DNA from: Ornithinimicrobium pratense
GTDB lineage: Bacteria; Actinomycetota; Actinomycetes; Actinomycetales; Dermatophilaceae
Assembly (NCBI RefSeq): GCF_008843165.1
Contig: NZ_CP044427.1
Coordinates: forward strand, 62,001-126,000
Direction of reading: 5' to 3'
DNA: 64,000 nucleotides
In this document: one piece after another, positions 31,105-40,372 of the stretch
Layout: each line of letters opens with the position of its first letter
Position numbering within the stretch: position 1 is the first letter of the stretch
Program-made: the position numbers and the translations under genes
The notes under the pieces: generated by a model
Databases searched by the model: none
The model's input: only the letters and a program-made list of their open reading frames with translations
What the model was told of the DNA's origin: nothing

Positions 31105-33174
31105 TCAGCCCTGCGGCGGACCCCCGTCGACACCGTCCACCGCGACGGCGGCCCCGGCGAACTGGGCCCGGTGCAGGCGGGCGTAGGCGCCGTCGGCTGC
31201 GAGCAGCTCCTCGTGGCTGCCCTGCTCGACGATGCGCCCTTGCTCCATCACCAGGATGAGGTCCGCATCGCGAATGGTGGACAGCCGGTGGGCGATGACG
31301 AAGCTGGTGCGGTCGGCACGCAGCCGGGCCATCGCCTCCTGCACGAGCAGCTCGGTGCGGGTGTCGACCGAGCTGGTCGCTTCGTCCAGGATGAGCAGCG
31401 AGGGCTGGGCGACGAAGGCCCGGGCGATGGTGATGAGCTGGCGCTCGCCGGCCGAGACCGTGGAGCCCCCGTCGTCCAGCACCGTGTCGTAACCCTCGGG
31501 CAGGTGCTGCACGAAGCGGTCGACGTAGGCCGCCTCGGCCGCGGCCCGGACGTCCTCGCGCGAGGCGCCAGGCCGGCCGTAGGCGATGTTCTCGGCGATC
31601 GTCCCCTCGAACAGCCAGGTGTCCTGGAGCACCATGCCGACCCGGGAGCGCAGATCCTCGCGCGTCATCGTGGTGATGTCCCGGCCGTCCAGGGTGATCC
31701 GTCCGCCCTGCAGCTCGTAGAAGCGCAGGATGAGGTTGACCAGGGTGCTCTTCCCGGCACCGGTCGGCCCGACGATGGCCACCGTCTGGCCCGGCTCGGC
31801 GACCAGGGAGAGGTCCTCGATGAGCGGTTGCTCGCCGTAGGAGAAGGTCACGTCCGCAAAGACGATGCGGCCGCTGCCCGCCTGCCGCCCGGCCGGCTCG
31901 GCGTCCGCCGGGTCCGGCACCTGCCGCTGGGCGTCGAGCAGCTCGAAGACCCGCTCGGCGGAGGCCACCCCCGACTGCATGAGGTTGGCCATCGAGGCCA
32001 CCTGGGTCACCGGCTGGGTGAACTGACGGGAGTACTGGATGAAGGCCTGCACGGAGCCGAGCGAGAGGGAGCCGGTGGTCACCCGCAGCCCGCCGACGAC
32101 GGCGACCAGCACATACCCCAGGTTGCCGATGAGGAACATCGCCGGCATGATCACGCCGCTCATGAACTGGGCCCGCCAGGTCACGTCGTAGAGCTGGTCG
32201 TTGGTCTGCCGCATCGAGGCGGAGAGCTCCTGACGCCGCCCGAAGACGGTGACCAGCTCATGACCGGTGAAGGCCTCCTCGATCTGCCCGTTGAGCGTGC
32301 CGGTCCGGGCCCACTGGGCCTTGAAGAGCTTCTGGCTGCGACGGGCGATGAGGATCGTGACCAGCACCGAGACCGGGATGGTGGCCAGCGCGATCAGGGT
32401 CAAAATCGGACTGATCCACAGCATCATGGCCAGGATCGCGGCCACGGTGACCAGCGCGTTGAGCAGCTGCCCGAAGGTCTGCTGCAGGGTTTGCTGCAGG
32501 TTGTCCAGGTCGTTGGTGACCCGGGAGAGGATCTCCCCGCGCGGGCGGCCGTCGAAGTAGGCCAGCGGCAGCTGGTGCAGCTGGTCCTCGGCGTCGCTGC
32601 GCAGGTCGCGCACCGTCCACATCGAGATCCGGTTGACCAGCCGCGTGCTGACCCACATCAGCAACGCCGACCCGGCGTAGAGCGCGACCACCAGCAGCAC
32701 CGTCCGACCGACGGCGCCGAGGTCGACACCCCGCCCAACCACCAGGTGGGGGGTGCCCTCGATCATCTCGGCAAAGGTCGACTGACCCTGGGCACGCAGC
32801 CCTTCCGCGGCCGCGTCGACACTGGTCCCCTCGGGGAAGGCCTCGCCGAGGCGGTTGCCCAGGTAGCCGGCGAAGATCACGTCGGTGGCCCGCCCCAGCA
32901 CCCGTGGCCCGAGGGTCGAGAGCAGGACGGCACCCACGGTCAGCAGGACCGAGAGGGCGATCAGCATCCGGTATGGCCCCAGCCGGCCGAGCAGCCGCTT
33001 GGCCGAGCCGGCGAAGTCGCTGGGCTTCTCGACCGGCACCCCCATCCCGCCATGCCCGCCGGGCCGGGGACCGCGCGGACCACCGCCCGCCGCGTCGCCT
33101 GGAGGCCGGGTGGGAGCGCCCTGCTCGCCCTGTCCGCCCTGGGCCGTCCCTTCTTCTGGTTCCTGCCTGCTCAT
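31105..33174 (-). CDS. ABC exporter, fused permease/ATPase (subunit 2)
   Basis: A 689-residue half-transporter. An unusually long Gly/Pro-rich N-terminus (about 1-50) precedes six transmembrane helices (about 65-385) and an ATPase domain. Walker A is GPTGAGKST, the signature position reads TVSAGERQL instead of LSGGQ, and Walker B is LLILDEATSS. This is the MsbA/LmrA type. The start overlaps the stop of the preceding half-transporter (ATGA, 33171-33174), so the two form a heterodimer. The substrate is unknown. The stop is 48 bases from crtY, which may be cotranscribed. Confidence 0.92.
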   Translation of the reverse strand: MSRQEPEEGTAQGGQGEQGAPTRPPGDAAGGGPRGPRPGGHGGMGVPVEKPSDFAGSAKRLLGRLGPYRMLIALSVLLTVGAVLLSTLGPRVLGRATDVIFAGYLGNRLGEAFPEGTSVDAAAEGLRAQGQSTFAEMIEGTPHLVVGRGVDLGAVGRTVLLVVALYAGSALLMWVSTRLVNRISMWTVRDLRSDAEDQLHQLPLAYFDGRPRGEILSRVTNDLDNLQQTLQQTFGQLLNALVTVAAILAMMLWISPILTLIALATIPVSVLVTILIARRSQKLFKAQWARTGTLNGQIEEAFTGHELVTVFGRRQELSASMRQTNDQLYDVTWRAQFMSGVIMPAMFLIGNLGYVLVAVVGGLRVTTGSLSLGSVQAFIQYSRQFTQPVTQVASMANLMQSGVASAERVFELLDAQRQVPDPADAEPAGRQAGSGRIVFADVTFSYGEQPLIEDLSLVAEPGQTVAIVGPTGAGKSTLVNLILRFYELQGGRITLDGRDITTMTREDLRSRVGMVLQDTWLFEGTIAENIAYGRPGASREDVRAAAEAAYVDRFVQHLPEGYDTVLDDGGSTVSAGERQLITIARAFVAQPSLLILDEATSSVDTRTELLVQEAMARLRADRTSFVIAHRLSTIRDADLILVMEQGRIVEQGSHEELLAADGAYARLHRAQFAGAAVAVDGVDGGPPQG

Positions 33175-34919
33175 GCCGCCTCCCCGCCTCCGTGCTCCTG
33201 GGACCGGACGATCTCGGCATACGTCTGGTTGGTCTGGAGCAGCTCGCGGTGGGTGCCCAGACCGATGATCCGGCCGGCCTCCAGCACCACGATCTGGTCG
33301 GCGTCGACGATCGTGCTGATGCGCTGGGCGACCACAATCATCGTGGCGTCGCGGGTCGTGGGTGCCAGCGCGGCACGGAGGCGGGCATCGGTGGCCAGGT
33401 CGAGGGCAGAGAAGGAGTCGTCGAAGAGGTAGATGTCGGGCTGGGCGACGAGGGCCCGGGCGATGCACAGGCGCTGGCGCTGTCCGCCCGAGACGTTGGT
33501 GCCACCCTGCGCGATCGGGTGCTCCAGGCCGTCGTCGTAGGCGGCCACGAAATCCTGCGCCTGAGCGATGCGCAAGGCCCCCCAGAGCTGCTCATCAGTG
33601 GCGTCGGGGTTGCCGAAGCGCAGGTTGGAGGCGACGGTGCCGGAGAAGAGGTAGGGCCGCTGCGGCACCAGGCCGACTCGCGTCCACAGGTCCTCGGGGG
33701 CCAGGTCCCGCACGTCGACGCCGTCGACCCGCACGCTGCCTCTGCTGACATCGGCGAGGCGGGGGATGAGCCGCAGCAGCGTGGTCTTGCCCGAGCCGGT
33801 GCCGCCCACGATGGCCGTGGTGGTGCCCGGCCGGGCGGTGAAGGCGATGTCCTTCAGGACGGCCGCCTCGGCCCCGGGGTAGGTGAAGCCGACCCCCTCC
33901 AGCTCGACCGTGCCGGGTCGGCCGTCCGACGGCTGACCGGGGGTCGCGGGGACCTTCGGCGCGACAACGGTGGTGCGCGTGCCCAGGACCTCCTGGATCC
34001 GCCCGGCCGAGACCGCCGCCCTGGGCAACATCGTGGCCACCATCGTCGCCATCATGATCGACATGAGGATCTGCATGAGATAGCTGATGTAGGCGGTCAA
34101 CGCCCCCACGTCCATCACGCCGGCCTGCACCCGCTGCGCGCCGAACCAGATCACGCCCACGCTGGAGAGGTTCATCACCAGCATCACCGTCGGGAACATC
34201 AGCGCCATCAGGTCCCCGACCGACAGGCCGATCCTGGTCAGCTCGGTGTTGGTCTTTCGGAACCGCTGCGTCTCTTCGCGCTCACGGGTGAAGGCCCGGA
34301 CCACCCGTACGCCGCTGATCTGCTCGCGCAGCACCCGGTTCACCGCGTCCAGCTGCTTCTGCTGGGCCCGGAACAGCGGCACCATCCGCCAGATGATCAG
34401 GCCCATGACCAGCAGCAGCACGGTGACCCCGACAGCGATGAGGGGAGAAAGCCCCACGTCCTGCCGGATCGCCATGATCACGCCACCGACGCCGGTGATC
34501 GGTGCCGCGACCAGCATGACCAGGGCCATGAAGGTCACCTGCTGCACCTGCTGGACGTCGTTGGTGCTCCGGGTGATCAGCGTGGGCGCGCCGAACTGCC
34601 CCAGCTCGCGCGAGGAGAAGCTCAGCACGCGGTCGAAGACACCGGCCCGCACGTCGCGGCCGACCCCCATCGCCACCCGGGCGGCGGCCCAGGTGGCGGC
34701 GATCTGGGTCAGCGCCTGGACCGCGCTGACCCCGAGCATGACCGCGCCCAGACGCCAGATCAGCGCGGTGTTCCCCTGGGCCACCCCGTCGTCGATGATG
34801 TCGGCGTTGAGGGAGGGCAGCAGGAGCGCGGCGATCGCCGCCACCAGCTGGAGCACCAGCACCGCGGCCACCAGACCTCGGTAGGGCCGCAGGTGGTGGC
34901 GCAGGAGACGAAAGAGCAC
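33171..34919 (-). CDS. ABC exporter, fused permease/ATPase (subunit 1)
   Basis: A 582-residue half-transporter with six helices (about 12-310) and an ATPase domain with Walker A GGTGSGKTT, signature VSGGQRQRL, Walker B IYLFDDSFSALD and the H-loop changed to Gln (VVAQRIS). The degenerate Walker B region (D-S-F, no catalytic Glu) and H-loop suggest one degenerate ATP site, as in heterodimeric exporters. GTG 34919 is chosen because homology (LFRLLRHHLRPYRG) starts there. The promoter is probably between 34920 and 35030, divergent from the subtilase. Confidence 0.92.
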   Translation of the reverse strand: MLFRLLRHHLRPYRGLVAAVLVLQLVAAIAALLLPSLNADIIDDGVAQGNTALIWRLGAVMLGVSAVQALTQIAATWAAARVAMGVGRDVRAGVFDRVLSFSSRELGQFGAPTLITRSTNDVQQVQQVTFMALVMLVAAPITGVGGVIMAIRQDVGLSPLIAVGVTVLLLVMGLIIWRMVPLFRAQQKQLDAVNRVLREQISGVRVVRAFTREREETQRFRKTNTELTRIGLSVGDLMALMFPTVMLVMNLSSVGVIWFGAQRVQAGVMDVGALTAYISYLMQILMSIMMATMVATMLPRAAVSAGRIQEVLGTRTTVVAPKVPATPGQPSDGRPGTVELEGVGFTYPGAEAAVLKDIAFTARPGTTTAIVGGTGSGKTTLLRLIPRLADVSRGSVRVDGVDVRDLAPEDLWTRVGLVPQRPYLFSGTVASNLRFGNPDATDEQLWGALRIAQAQDFVAAYDDGLEHPIAQGGTNVSGGQRQRLCIARALVAQPDIYLFDDSFSALDLATDARLRAALAPTTRDATMIVVAQRISTIVDADQIVVLEAGRIIGLGTHRELLQTNQTYAEIVRSQEHGGGEAA

Positions 34920-35158
34920 CGGATGATTGTGTACCCCAGGACTGACAGTCCTCGGCAGCCGCCCTTTCCTGTGACGTGAGTTACCTCTGTGGCATGTGTG
35001 ACTGAGGCGCCGAGACCTGAGGGCTAGCGGTGATTGACCTGTGATCTGATCGTGATGGAATCGTGATTCTTGGGGGGTCACATCTGGGGGAGCGCAGCCT
35101 AGGGTCAAGGGGTGCTCGCCGTCCGGGCGACGCACCGGAGATCAAAGGAGATTCATTC

Positions 35159-38100
35159 GTGAGCTCACCTACGCCACGGGGTTCGACCCCGCGTCGTGCT
35201 CTCTCGGGTGTCGCGGTCGTCGCGCTGACCGGAGCCATGCTGGCTCCGCTCGCAGCGTCGGCCGACGACGACGCCTACCTTGGTGCGGGGTCCCCCGCGC
35301 CGGAGAGCAAGATCCAAGACGGCGGCCTGACCGGCGCCGATCTCGTGCCAAACAGCTACTTCGTCCAGCTGGCCGCCCCGGCGACCACCGAGGGTGGCTC
35401 CCCCCGGGTGATCCAGAGCCAGCGCGAGCAGTTCCTGGCCCACGCGCAGTCGGCTGGTGTCTCGGTCGAGGTGACCAGCGAGTACGACACGCTGTGGAAC
35501 GGCCTGGCAGTCACCGCAGACGCCGGCTCCCTCACCTCCCTGGCGACCTCCAGCGTGGTTGAGGCGATCTTCCCCATCGGGCTCATCGAGGCCCCGGAGC
35601 GGCCGAGCGGCGGCCACCACGCCCCGCAGATGCACTCCGCCGTGGGCATGACCGGCGTGGACCGGGCGCACGAGCTCGGCTACACCGGCGAGGGCCTGCG
35701 GATTGGCATCATCGACACCGGTGTCGACTACGACCACCCCGACTTCGGCGGTGGGGGCACCCCCGACGGTGACACCTTCCCGACCGAGCGCGTCGCCTAC
35801 GGTTACGACTTTGTCGGCGACAGCTTCAACGCCGCCCCCAGTGACCCGGCATACCAGCCGATCCCGATGCCCGACGAGGACCCGGACGACTGCCAGGGTC
35901 ACGGCACCCACGTGGCCGGCATCTCCTCGGCCGGTGGCGAGGTCGTGGGTGTGGCCCCCGACTCGATCATCGGGGCCTACCGCGTCTTCGGCTGCGCCGG
36001 CTCGACGACGGCCGAGATCATGCTGCACGCGATGGAGAAGTCCCTGGAAGACGACATGGACGTCGTCAACCTGTCCATCGGTTCGGCCTTCTCATCCTGG
36101 GCCGAGTACCCGACCGCCCGTGCCACCGACGCGCTGGCCCGCGAGGGCGTGGTCGTCGTGGCCTCGATCGGCAACTCCGGCGCCAACGGTCTCTACTCCG
36201 GCGGCGCCCCCGGCGTCGGCCGGGACACCATCGGAGTCGGCTCGGTCGACAACGTCTCGGTCCGGTCCAATGCCTTCCTGGACGAGGACGGCGAGCCGGT
36301 GCCCTACACCACGAGCACCCCGGCTCCGACCCCGCCCACCGAGGGCACGGCGCAGCTGCTCGCCTTCGCGGAGCCCGGCACCACGGCTGCCCAGCACTGC
36401 GAGCCCTTCTCCGAGGAGGAGGCCGCGCAGATCGAGGGCAACTGGGTGCTGATCCAGCGCGGTGAGTGCACCTTCCACAGCAAGGCGCTCAACGGTCAGA
36501 ACGCCGGCGCGGCCGGTGTGGTGATCTACAACAACGCGGCGGGCGCGCTGAACGCCAGCGTCGCCGGAGACCCGCCGATCACCGTGCCGGTCATGGGCGT
36601 CATGCAGCAGGACGGCAGCCGGCTCGCCACGGAGGCGCTCGCCTCGGACGGTGTCACCATCACCTTCACCGACGAGCAGGCCGAGGCCCCGAACCCGTCC
36701 GGTGGCCTGATGAGCTCGTTCAGCTCCTTCGGCACCACCGCTGACCTGATGTTCAAGCCGGACGTCTCCGCGCCCGGTGGCTCGATCTACGCGCCGTACC
36801 CGCTGGAGGACGGTGGCTACGCCACCCTCTCCGGCACCTCGATGGCGGCCCCGCACGCGGCCGGCGCCGCGGCGTTGCTGCTCGAGGCCCACCCCGACCT
36901 GAGCGTCGAGGACGTCAAGCTGCGGCTGCAGAACTCCTCGACCCAGGTGGGGCTGAGCATCGCGCCGACCGCGGGTCTTGAGGTCGTGCACCGCCAGGGC
37001 AGCGGCCTGATCCAGGTCGACCGGGCGATCGAGGCCGACGTCACCGCCGAACCGGGGCTGGTCCAGCTGGGCCAGCAGCTCGCGGGTGAGACCTCCACCA
37101 ACACGGTGACGGTGCACAACCACACCGGCGAGGAGATCACCTACACGGTGACCCACGAGGGTGCTGTGTCCACCTCGGGCACCGCCAACGTCTTCGGCTA
37201 CTGGCTGGTCGAGGCCGACGTCGAGCACCCGGAGTCAGTCACCGTCCCCGCGAACGGCTCGGCGGAGCTGACCTTCGACGTCACCTCCCCGTCGCTGGAG
37301 GGCGAAGAGGGTGACCCGATGGACCCGACCTTCGGTGGCTACCTGCACCTGACCGAGGGCGAGGACTCCCCGGCCTACTCGATCGCCTACGGCGGGTCGG
37401 CCTTCGACCTGCAGGACATCGAGGTGCTGGCCGACATGATCGACGGTGACGGCAACGTCACCCAGGAGCTCCCGGCGCTGGTGACCGTCGAGTCCTGCGC
37501 GTTCTGGAGCGGCATCGACTGCGTCGACCCCAACGTCGTCTACACCCCCGTCGATGAGGACTACGTCTTCACGATGGCGCAGGGCGAGCACCCGGTCTTC
37601 GCGATCCACTTCGAGCACCAGGCCCGCAACATGACCTGGGAGGTCTTCGCGGCCAACGAGGACGGCACCGCTGGGGAGTCCCTCGGCACCGTCTCCTCGG
37701 TGGACTACCTGGCCCGCAGCTCCACCCGCAACGCCATCACGGGTTACGCCTGGGACGGCATGGTCATGACCGACAACGGGGCCCGCGAGCGGCTGCCCTC
37801 CGGTGACTACGTGATGCAGATCGACGTCACCAAGGCCAGCGCCTGGAACGACGACCGTGAGCCGGGCGTGGAGTCCTACACCAGCCCGGCGTTCACGATC
37901 GACTGGTCCGACGAGGGCCTGGTGGACTCCCCGGTCGTCACCCGCGTCGAGGGTCACGATCGTTACGCCACCGCCGCCGAGCTCGCGGTGACGCGCTTCG
38001 AGCCCGGTGTGCAGACGGTCTTCATCGCCAACGGGCTGAACTTCCCGGACGCCGTCGCGGGCGGTGCCCTCGCGGTGGCCGAGGAGGGCCCGGTCCTGCT

Positions 38101-38830
38101 GACCCGTGCGGACGAGCTGCCCGGTTCGACCCGGATGGCGCTGCGGGACCTGGCGCCGGACCGGATCGTGGTCCTCGGTGGCGACACCGTCGTCACCGAC
38201 GACGTCATGGAGGAGCTGGCGGACTACACCGACGACGTCGACCGCGTCGCCGGTCATGACCGCTACCGCACGGCGGCGGCCATCTCCCAGGAGTGGGAGA
38301 GCTCGGACATCGTGCTCATCGCCAGCGGCATGGACTTCCCGGACGCACTGTCCGCGGCGGCCGCTGCCGGCGTCGAGGGCGCACCGGTGCTGCTGACCCG
38401 TCAGCACGGGCTGCCCGGCGCGACCATGAACGAGCTGGAGCGGCTCGACCCGTCGACCATCTACGTCATCGGTGGTGAGACCGCGGTCTCGCAGACCGTT
38501 GCCGAGCAGGCTGGCGGCTATGCCGACGTGGTTCGCCTCGGTGGCCTGGACCGGTACCGCACCGCCTCCACGGTGGCTCAGGAGTTCTTCTCCTCGCCGA
38601 CCGCCGAGGCCTTCCTGGCCACGGGCAGGGACTTCCCCGACGCTCTCGCTGCGGCTCCGGCTGCCGCGCTGAACGGCGGACCTGTCCTGCTGACCCGCCC
38701 GGACTCGGTGCCGGCGGCCACCATGACCGCTCTGGACGCCCTGCGCGCCCAGGCGATCACCCTGGTGGGTGGCTTCGACGCCATCGCCCTGCAGGTGCAG
38801 GAGGGCCTGGGCGAGTACGTCTACGAGTGA
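35159..38830 (+). CDS. Secreted subtilisin-like (S8) serine protease with cell-wall-binding repeats
   Basis: A 1223-residue secreted protease. A signal peptide (about residues 1-38: RRALSGVAVVALTGAMLAPLAASA) leads to an inhibitor I9-like propeptide (about 60-140) and the S8 domain. The triad is Asp near 185 (IIDTGVDYDHP), His near 249 (GHGTHVAG) and Ser near 561 (GTSMAAPHAAG). A PA domain (about 380-500) is inserted between His and Ser, and a beta-rich domain (about 600-920) follows. Three CWB2-type repeats (about 927-1223) carry RVEGHDRYATAAELA, RVAGHDRYRTAAAIS and RLGGLDRYRTASTVA, so the enzyme probably stays at the wall. GTG 35159 is set by the strong ribosome site AAAGGAG (35144-35150). 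GC and codon use fit the neighbours. Confidence 0.94.
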   Translation: MSSPTPRGSTPRRALSGVAVVALTGAMLAPLAASADDDAYLGAGSPAPESKIQDGGLTGADLVPNSYFVQLAAPATTEGGSPRVIQSQREQFLAHAQSAGVSVEVTSEYDTLWNGLAVTADAGSLTSLATSSVVEAIFPIGLIEAPERPSGGHHAPQMHSAVGMTGVDRAHELGYTGEGLRIGIIDTGVDYDHPDFGGGGTPDGDTFPTERVAYGYDFVGDSFNAAPSDPAYQPIPMPDEDPDDCQGHGTHVAGISSAGGEVVGVAPDSIIGAYRVFGCAGSTTAEIMLHAMEKSLEDDMDVVNLSIGSAFSSWAEYPTARATDALAREGVVVVASIGNSGANGLYSGGAPGVGRDTIGVGSVDNVSVRSNAFLDEDGEPVPYTTSTPAPTPPTEGTAQLLAFAEPGTTAAQHCEPFSEEEAAQIEGNWVLIQRGECTFHSKALNGQNAGAAGVVIYNNAAGALNASVAGDPPITVPVMGVMQQDGSRLATEALASDGVTITFTDEQAEAPNPSGGLMSSFSSFGTTADLMFKPDVSAPGGSIYAPYPLEDGGYATLSGTSMAAPHAAGAAALLLEAHPDLSVEDVKLRLQNSSTQVGLSIAPTAGLEVVHRQGSGLIQVDRAIEADVTAEPGLVQLGQQLAGETSTNTVTVHNHTGEEITYTVTHEGAVSTSGTANVFGYWLVEADVEHPESVTVPANGSAELTFDVTSPSLEGEEGDPMDPTFGGYLHLTEGEDSPAYSIAYGGSAFDLQDIEVLADMIDGDGNVTQELPALVTVESCAFWSGIDCVDPNVVYTPVDEDYVFTMAQGEHPVFAIHFEHQARNMTWEVFAANEDGTAGESLGTVSSVDYLARSSTRNAITGYAWDGMVMTDNGARERLPSGDYVMQIDVTKASAWNDDREPGVESYTSPAFTIDWSDEGLVDSPVVTRVEGHDRYATAAELAVTRFEPGVQTVFIANGLNFPDAVAGGALAVAEEGPVLLTRADELPGSTRMALRDLAPDRIVVLGGDTVVTDDVMEELADYTDDVDRVAGHDRYRTAAAISQEWESSDIVLIASGMDFPDALSAAAAAGVEGAPVLLTRQHGLPGATMNELERLDPSTIYVIGGETAVSQTVAEQAGGYADVVRLGGLDRYRTASTVAQEFFSSPTAEAFLATGRDFPDALAAAPAAALNGGPVLLTRPDSVPAATMTALDALRAQAITLVGGFDAIALQVQEGLGEYVYE

Positions 38831-38877
38831 GGTCTGACCTCTCTGGTTGACGACCCGCTCAGCGGGTAGGACAACTC

Positions 38878-38914
38878 GGAAGCCCCCCGGTCCACTGTGG
38901 TCCGGGGGGCTTCC
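38878..38914. terminator. Bidirectional hairpin terminator
   Basis: A perfect 13-bp inverted repeat, GGAAGCCCCCCGG (38878-38890) and CCGGGGGGCTTCC (38902-38914), with an 11-base loop, lies between the convergent subtilase and ArsA-like genes. A short TCCTC run follows on the plus strand. It could terminate both. Confidence 0.85.
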
Positions 38915-38940
38915 TCATGGCTGGGTCGCGGTGGCGCCTT

Positions 38941-39969
38941 CTAGACCAGGTGCTCGGCAAGCCGGTCCAGGCCGGTCTCCCCCAGGACCTCGCCCGGCAG
39001 GAGGGGCACCTGCAGCAGCGGCAGGTCGGGCAGGGCGCGGGTGAGCTGGTCGACATATCCTTCCTCGACCTCCCGCCGCGCGGCCAGGAGGGGGCCGGCC
39101 TCGGCGGGCGAGCGCTTGTTGACGACCAGGGCTCCTACGTGCATGCTGGCCCGCAGCAGCGACTGCTCCAGCTCGATGGTCTCCAGCACCGGCAGCCGCT
39201 CGGCGGCCAGCACGATGACGAAGGCGGCCTGCTCGCGGTCCTGGAGGACCTCACGCAACGCCCGGAAACGACCCTGCCGACGGTCCAGGACGGCGCGGAT
39301 CTCGGCATCGCGACGAGCCCGCCGATCGTCGGTCCGTCGGCCGACCCGACGGCTGCCTGCAAAGCTGCCGACGATCTCTGCCGCCCGTTGGTCACCGGCG
39401 TCGGGCTGCCGGTCCAGTCCCCGCAGGGCCGCGCCGAACCTTGCCGAGCGGTCCTGGCGTCGGAGCAGGCCCTCGGTCCATGCCTGCATCAGCTCAGGGA
39501 GCGCCATCAGCCGTGAGGTGTGGCCGGAGGGTGCGGTGTCGAAGATGACCAGCTCATCCGGGGCCCGCTGCTCGATCACCTCGGCGACCCTCTCGAGCAC
39601 GGCCGCCTCGTGCGTGCCGGGAGCCTCGCGGGCCAGCTCCAGATGCCTGCGGACCTCGCCCTGCAGGTGCTCAGGCATCATCCGCTCCATCGTGGCGCGG
39701 ACCGCCCGGAGGTGCTCGTCGGTGGTGCGGGCGGGGTCGATCTCCATCCCGCGCAGCAGGGGCGCCAGCTCGACTGGCGCGTCGCCGACCCGGCGCTGCC
39801 ACAGGTGCCCCAGGTTGTGGGCAGGGTCGGTAGAGACCACCAGGGTCCGGCGGCCGAGCCGTGCCTGCTGCAGTGCCAGGGCCGAGGCCACGGCGGTCTT
39901 CCCCACGCCCCCCTTGCCACCGACGAAGAGCACGTCGCGGCTGGCTGCGAGCTGGGTCAGATCGCTCAT
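38941..39969 (-). CDS. ArsA-family anion-transporting ATPase
   Basis: A 342-residue single-domain ATPase of the ArsA/Get3 class. Walker A is FVGGKGGVGKT, the switch region is VVSTDPAHNLGHL and the signature FDTAPSGHTSRLM follows. Homologues pair with arsenite pumps in some bacteria and with tail-anchored protein targeting in eukaryotes; no arsB or arsenic regulator is present here. It follows the cory-CC-star gene by 87 bases and is downstream of cstA in the same direction. The role in this setting is unknown (see findings). Confidence 0.9.
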   Translation of the reverse strand: MSDLTQLAASRDVLFVGGKGGVGKTAVASALALQQARLGRRTLVVSTDPAHNLGHLWQRRVGDAPVELAPLLRGMEIDPARTTDEHLRAVRATMERMMPEHLQGEVRRHLELAREAPGTHEAAVLERVAEVIEQRAPDELVIFDTAPSGHTSRLMALPELMQAWTEGLLRRQDRSARFGAALRGLDRQPDAGDQRAAEIVGSFAGSRRVGRRTDDRRARRDAEIRAVLDRRQGRFRALREVLQDREQAAFVIVLAAERLPVLETIELEQSLLRASMHVGALVVNKRSPAEAGPLLAARREVEEGYVDQLTRALPDLPLLQVPLLPGEVLGETGLDRLAEHLV

Positions 39970-40056
39970 GCAGGTCTCCGAGGTGGGGGTAGGTAGCTGG
40001 GCGGTGCGGGCAGTCGAAGCGGTGCGGGCAGTGCAGCGCGGCGCGGAGGTGTCCGG

Positions 40057-40332
40057 TCAGCAGCAGGAGAAGTGGTCTAGCGGGCTGCGGTCCATGCCCA
40101 TGCGCCGGTGCCAGTCGTGGAACTGGTCGTAGACCACTGGCAGCAGCTCGACCGTGTAGTAGCTGGCCGGGTTCGGCACCCCCAGCGCCTCCGCCAGGAC
40201 GATCACCAGGAAGAGGTCGTCCTCGTCCTGCTGCGCCCGCGCGAAGGTCTGGCGGTAGGGCCCGGCGTAGAACTCCCGCAGCCCCGCCACCACCTCGGCG
40301 AGGCGGTTGCGGGGCTGCGGGGGCTGGCTCAT
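40057..40332 (-). CDS. cory-CC-star family small protein
   Basis: A 91-residue protein that ends in HFSCC and belongs to the actinobacterial cory-CC-star family, named for two terminal cysteines followed by the stop. Conserved sequence: FYAGPYRQTFARAQQDEDDLFLVIVLAEALGVPNP, then ELLPVVYDQFHDWHRRMGMDRSPLDH. No signal peptide or helix anchor is evident. The family typically lies beside an ArsA-like ATPase, as here. It follows cstA by 40 bases. The terminal CC also occurs in YbdD, the small partner of CstA in E. coli, although the rest is unlike it. Function is unknown. Confidence 0.8.
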   Translation of the reverse strand: MSQPPQPRNRLAEVVAGLREFYAGPYRQTFARAQQDEDDLFLVIVLAEALGVPNPASYYTVELLPVVYDQFHDWHRRMGMDRSPLDHFSCC

Positions 40333-40372
40333 CTGTTCAGGGTATGCGGTGGGGCCGCCACCCCTCGACCGG

